Source: Deltaproteobacteria bacterium
Lineage (GTDB): Bacteria; Desulfobacterota; Desulfobacteria; Desulfobacterales; B30-G6
Assembly (NCBI GenBank): GCA_019313725.1
Contig: JAFDAT010000147.1
Location: 1-7,941 of the forward strand
Direction of reading: 5' to 3'
DNA length: 7,941 bases
The notes under the pieces were generated by a model that made no database searches, had not been told where the DNA came from, and worked only from the letters and a program-made list of their open reading frames with translations. Positions within the stretch are counted from its first letter, which is position 1, and each line of letters starts with the position of its first letter. A program made the position numbers and the translations under genes. Below, piece after piece: positions 6,596 through 7,941 of the stretch.

Positions 6596-7390
6596 ATGAA
6601 TGAACAACTGCTGACAGAAAAAAAAGGCCATGTCCTCACGCTGGTCTTGAACAGGCCCGACAAGCGCAATGCCCTGACGCCGGACATGTTGATCCGGCTC
6701 TACGAGACCCTGAACGAAACCGCCGGCGATGATGAAATCCGTGCTGTGGTCATCAGGGGCGCTGGCGATAAGGCCTTTTCCTCCGGCTATGACATCACCG
6801 CGATTCCCACCCATGTTTCCCCGGACCTGGAAAAACTGCTGAACCGCAAAAGCCCTTTCGAATTGGCTCTGGACAGCATCATCAATTACCCTTATCCGGT
6901 GATTGCCATGCTCAACGGATATGCTTTCGGTGGTGCCTGCGACATGGCCGTGGCCTGCGACATGCGCATTGCCGCAGACGATATCCAGATGGGAATGGTC
7001 CCGGCCAGGTTGGGCATGGTCTATTTCCCGGACGGGCTCCAGCGTTTCATTCGTACCATCGGCTGGCCAAACACCAAGGAGATGTTTTTTACGGCCCGAC
7101 GCTACAAGGGCGACCCGCTGAAGACCATGGGGCTGGTGAACTACCTTGTCCCGCGGGATGAGCTTGAAACTTTTACCGGCAACATGGCTCGGGAAATTGC
7201 CCGGAACGCACCCTTGGCCCTCAAAGGGATGAAAGCGATCATGAACCTGGTTGCATCGGTGGAGAGTCTTGGTCCATCAGCACTACAGGAGGCCAGAACA
7301 CTGGTGGAAGGCGCCATGACCAGTCAGGATCTCAAAGAGGGGCAGGCGGCATTTTTTGAAAAACGGAAACCCGTCTTTAAAGGGAAATAG
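6596..7390 (+). CDS. Enoyl-CoA hydratase/isomerase (crotonase) family protein, decarboxylase-like active site
   Basis: This 264-residue cytoplasmic protein has the crotonase fold and should act on an acyl-CoA. Family features are NRPDKRNAL (19-27), the CoA/oxyanion-hole segment FSSGYDI (61-67), and the second oxyanion segment GYAFGGACDM (108-117). The two glutamates used by classical hydratases are absent: D116 replaces the first (usual GGGCE) and P136 occupies the second in a gapless comparison with rat hydratase. The segment VPARLGMVY (135-143) and the C-terminus EGQAAFFEKRKPVF resemble Escherichia coli methylmalonyl-CoA decarboxylase ScpB. Y143 falls at its Tyr140, but its His66 and Thr132 are Y65 and V135 here. 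A decarboxylase, isomerase or divergent hydratase are all possible. The start follows AGGAAG (6579-6584) with a long 11-nt spacer; ATG 6600 is out of frame. It lies 122 bp after the kinase gene. Confidence 0.9.
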   Translation: MNEQLLTEKKGHVLTLVLNRPDKRNALTPDMLIRLYETLNETAGDDEIRAVVIRGAGDKAFSSGYDITAIPTHVSPDLEKLLNRKSPFELALDSIINYPYPVIAMLNGYAFGGACDMAVACDMRIAADDIQMGMVPARLGMVYFPDGLQRFIRTIGWPNTKEMFFTARRYKGDPLKTMGLVNYLVPRDELETFTGNMAREIARNAPLALKGMKAIMNLVASVESLGPSALQEARTLVEGAMTSQDLKEGQAAFFEKRKPVFKGK

Positions 7391-7400
7391 ATCAGAAACA

Positions 7401-7436
7401 ATGAACATCGAACATCGAACGTTCAACATCGAATTA
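7401..7436 (+). repeat. Left inverted repeat of the four-helix-bundle cassette
   Basis: The arm contains AACATCGAA three times (7404-7412, 7411-7419, 7425-7433) and the palindrome GAACGTTC (7417-7424). It starts 11 bp after the crotonase stop. Its last base is the first base of the four-helix-bundle ATG, so the repeat also forms that gene's untranslated leader, which has no recognisable Shine-Dalgarno sequence. Confidence 0.75.
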
Positions 7437-7801
7437 TGAACGGGAAAAAATACGACCTGGAAGAACGATTGCTTGAATATGCGGCCAGCATTCTTAAGAT
7501 TGTGGAGCAACTGCCTAATACAAAAGCAGGCAACCATGTTTCAGGACAGTTGTTAAGATCAGGTACTTCACCTTACCCAAACCATGGTGAAGCCCAATCT
7601 GCTGAGTCACCTAAAGATTTTATCCACAAACTTCGTATCTGTTTAAAGGAACTCCGGGAAACGCAGAGGTGGCTAAAACTTATCCAACGAGTACCCTTGA
7701 TAAAAAAGCCCGAACTTCTGAATGAAATGCTAAATGAAACTGAGGAACTAATTAAAATATTCGTTACTAGTATTAAAACAGCTGGAAAGAAAAAGAAATA
7801 G
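7436..7801 (+). CDS. Four-helix-bundle protein (S23 / 23S rRNA intervening-sequence protein family)
   Basis: This 121-residue protein belongs to the small four-helix-bundle family first noted as the product of 23S rRNA intervening sequences and related to Avd of diversity-generating retroelements. Predicted helices lie at about 8-26, 31-56, 59-84 and 92-115. The family-typical stretches are QLLRSGTS (38-45), PNHGEAQSAES (48-58), DFIHKLRICLKELRET (61-76) and RWLKLI (78-83). The C-terminus ends in a lysine tail (KKKK), compatible with nucleic-acid contact. No catalytic residues are expected, and the cellular role of orphan members is not established. The start codon abuts the left inverted repeat and lacks a ribosome-binding site; no better in-frame start is seen. 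Composition is AT-richer than the neighbouring operon. The flanking inverted repeats suggest it travels as a unit unrelated to the acyl-CoA genes. Confidence 0.88.
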   Translation: MNGKKYDLEERLLEYAASILKIVEQLPNTKAGNHVSGQLLRSGTSPYPNHGEAQSAESPKDFIHKLRICLKELRETQRWLKLIQRVPLIKKPELLNEMLNETEELIKIFVTSIKTAGKKKK

Positions 7802-7828
7802 TTGCAGATTCATCTTGCTGGTTGCTCT

Positions 7829-7864
7829 TCATTCGATTTTGGACGTTCGGTGTTCGATGTTAAT
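7829..7864 (-). repeat. Right inverted repeat of the four-helix-bundle cassette
   Basis: The reverse complement of this arm aligns with 7401-7436 without gaps at 31 of 36 positions. Mismatched pairs are 7403/7862, 7415/7850, 7423/7842, 7427/7838 and 7435/7830. It carries TTCGAT (inverse of ATCGAA) at 7832-7837 and 7853-7858. It begins 27 bp after the four-helix-bundle stop. Confidence 0.75.
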
Positions 7865-7867
7865 CTT

Positions 7868-7896
7868 TTGTTAAGTACTTATTATCGAATTATAAT
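7868..7896 (+). promoter_or_regulatory. Sigma70-type promoter downstream of the cassette
   Basis: TTGTTA (7868-7873, 4 of 6 to consensus) and a perfect TATAAT (7891-7896) are separated by the optimal 17 nt in a strongly AT-rich stretch. The expected start of transcription is near 7903, exactly at an ATG. It probably drives a gene that continues beyond the window. It begins only 4 bp after the right inverted repeat. Confidence 0.5.
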
Positions 7897-7902
7897 TTTT
7901 CT

Positions 7903-7941
7903 ATGCAAAAGCGTATAAACCACCGAGATACGATGCTTGAT
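7903..7941 (+). CDS. Possible start of another gene, cut by the window edge
   Basis: From ATG 7903 the frame is open to the end of the window for 13 codons (MQKRINHRDTMLD). There is no ribosome-binding site, and the ATG coincides with the predicted transcription start of the promoter at 7868-7896, so the message would be leaderless. The true start could instead lie beyond the window, and the sequence ACCACCGAGATAC could be an intergenic repeat. The product is not recognised. Confidence 0.25.
   Translation, partial: MQKRINHRDTMLD

Larger units (their letters stand above)
7401..7864. mobile_element. Inverted-repeat-bounded cassette carrying a four-helix-bundle gene (IVS/MITE-like)
   Basis: The terminal 36 bp at each end (7401-7436 and 7829-7864) are inverted repeats matching at 31 of 36 positions. 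Between them lies little besides a 121-residue S23-type four-helix-bundle gene. In RNA, two of the five mismatches become G-U pairs, so a transcript could close into a 33-of-36 paired stem with the gene in the loop. This is the architecture of 23S rRNA intervening sequences, but there is no rRNA on either side. No transposase is present, so any movement would need help from elsewhere. No clear target-site duplication was found. The interior is visibly more AT-rich than the operon to its left. Confidence 0.55.

Noticed and set aside
7401..7864. Complete diversity-generating retroelement
   Set aside because: The four-helix-bundle protein is related to Avd, but no reverse transcriptase, template repeat or variable repeat is visible in the window.

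Overview
This window looks like part of the chromosome of an anaerobic, acid-degrading Deltaproteobacterium (Desulfobacterota, perhaps a Desulfobacterales relative). That placement is inferred from gene content, moderately high GC in the genes and the style of the intergenic repeats; there is no rRNA or marker gene to prove it. All recognised genes lie on the + strand.

Positions 1-3056 hold a branched-chain-amino-acid-type (LIV/HAAT) ABC importer: the C-terminal part of permease LivH (cut by the window edge and apparently frameshifted near position 40), permease LivM, and ATPases LivG and LivF. The genes overlap or nearly touch, so they form one operon. The periplasmic binding protein is not in the window and may lie upstream.

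Positions 3057-3386 are non-coding. They contain a short hairpin, a perfect tandem array of six ATCGNN hexamers, a long inverted repeat followed by a T-rich run (candidate terminator) and a possible promoter.

Positions 3387-7390 hold three CoA/acyl-metabolism genes separated by 122-144 bp gaps. They encode an AMP-forming acyl-CoA synthetase, an aminoglycoside-phosphotransferase-fold kinase of the ACAD10/ACAD11/LvaA type, and a crotonase-fold protein that lacks the usual hydratase glutamates. A coherent reading is uptake of an organic acid or amino acid by the Liv importer, activation to a CoA thioester, phosphorylation of a hydroxyacyl-CoA by the kinase, and further conversion by the crotonase. 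The substrate cannot be read from the sequence.

Positions 7401-7864 are a compact cassette of different character. A small AT-richer gene for a four-helix-bundle protein (S23/23S-rRNA-intervening-sequence family) is bracketed by 36-bp inverted repeats matching at 31 of 36 positions. It resembles an rRNA intervening-sequence or MITE-like element located outside any rRNA gene, and is the most unusual structure here. After it come a good sigma70-type promoter (7868-7896) and the possible start of another reading frame running off the window.
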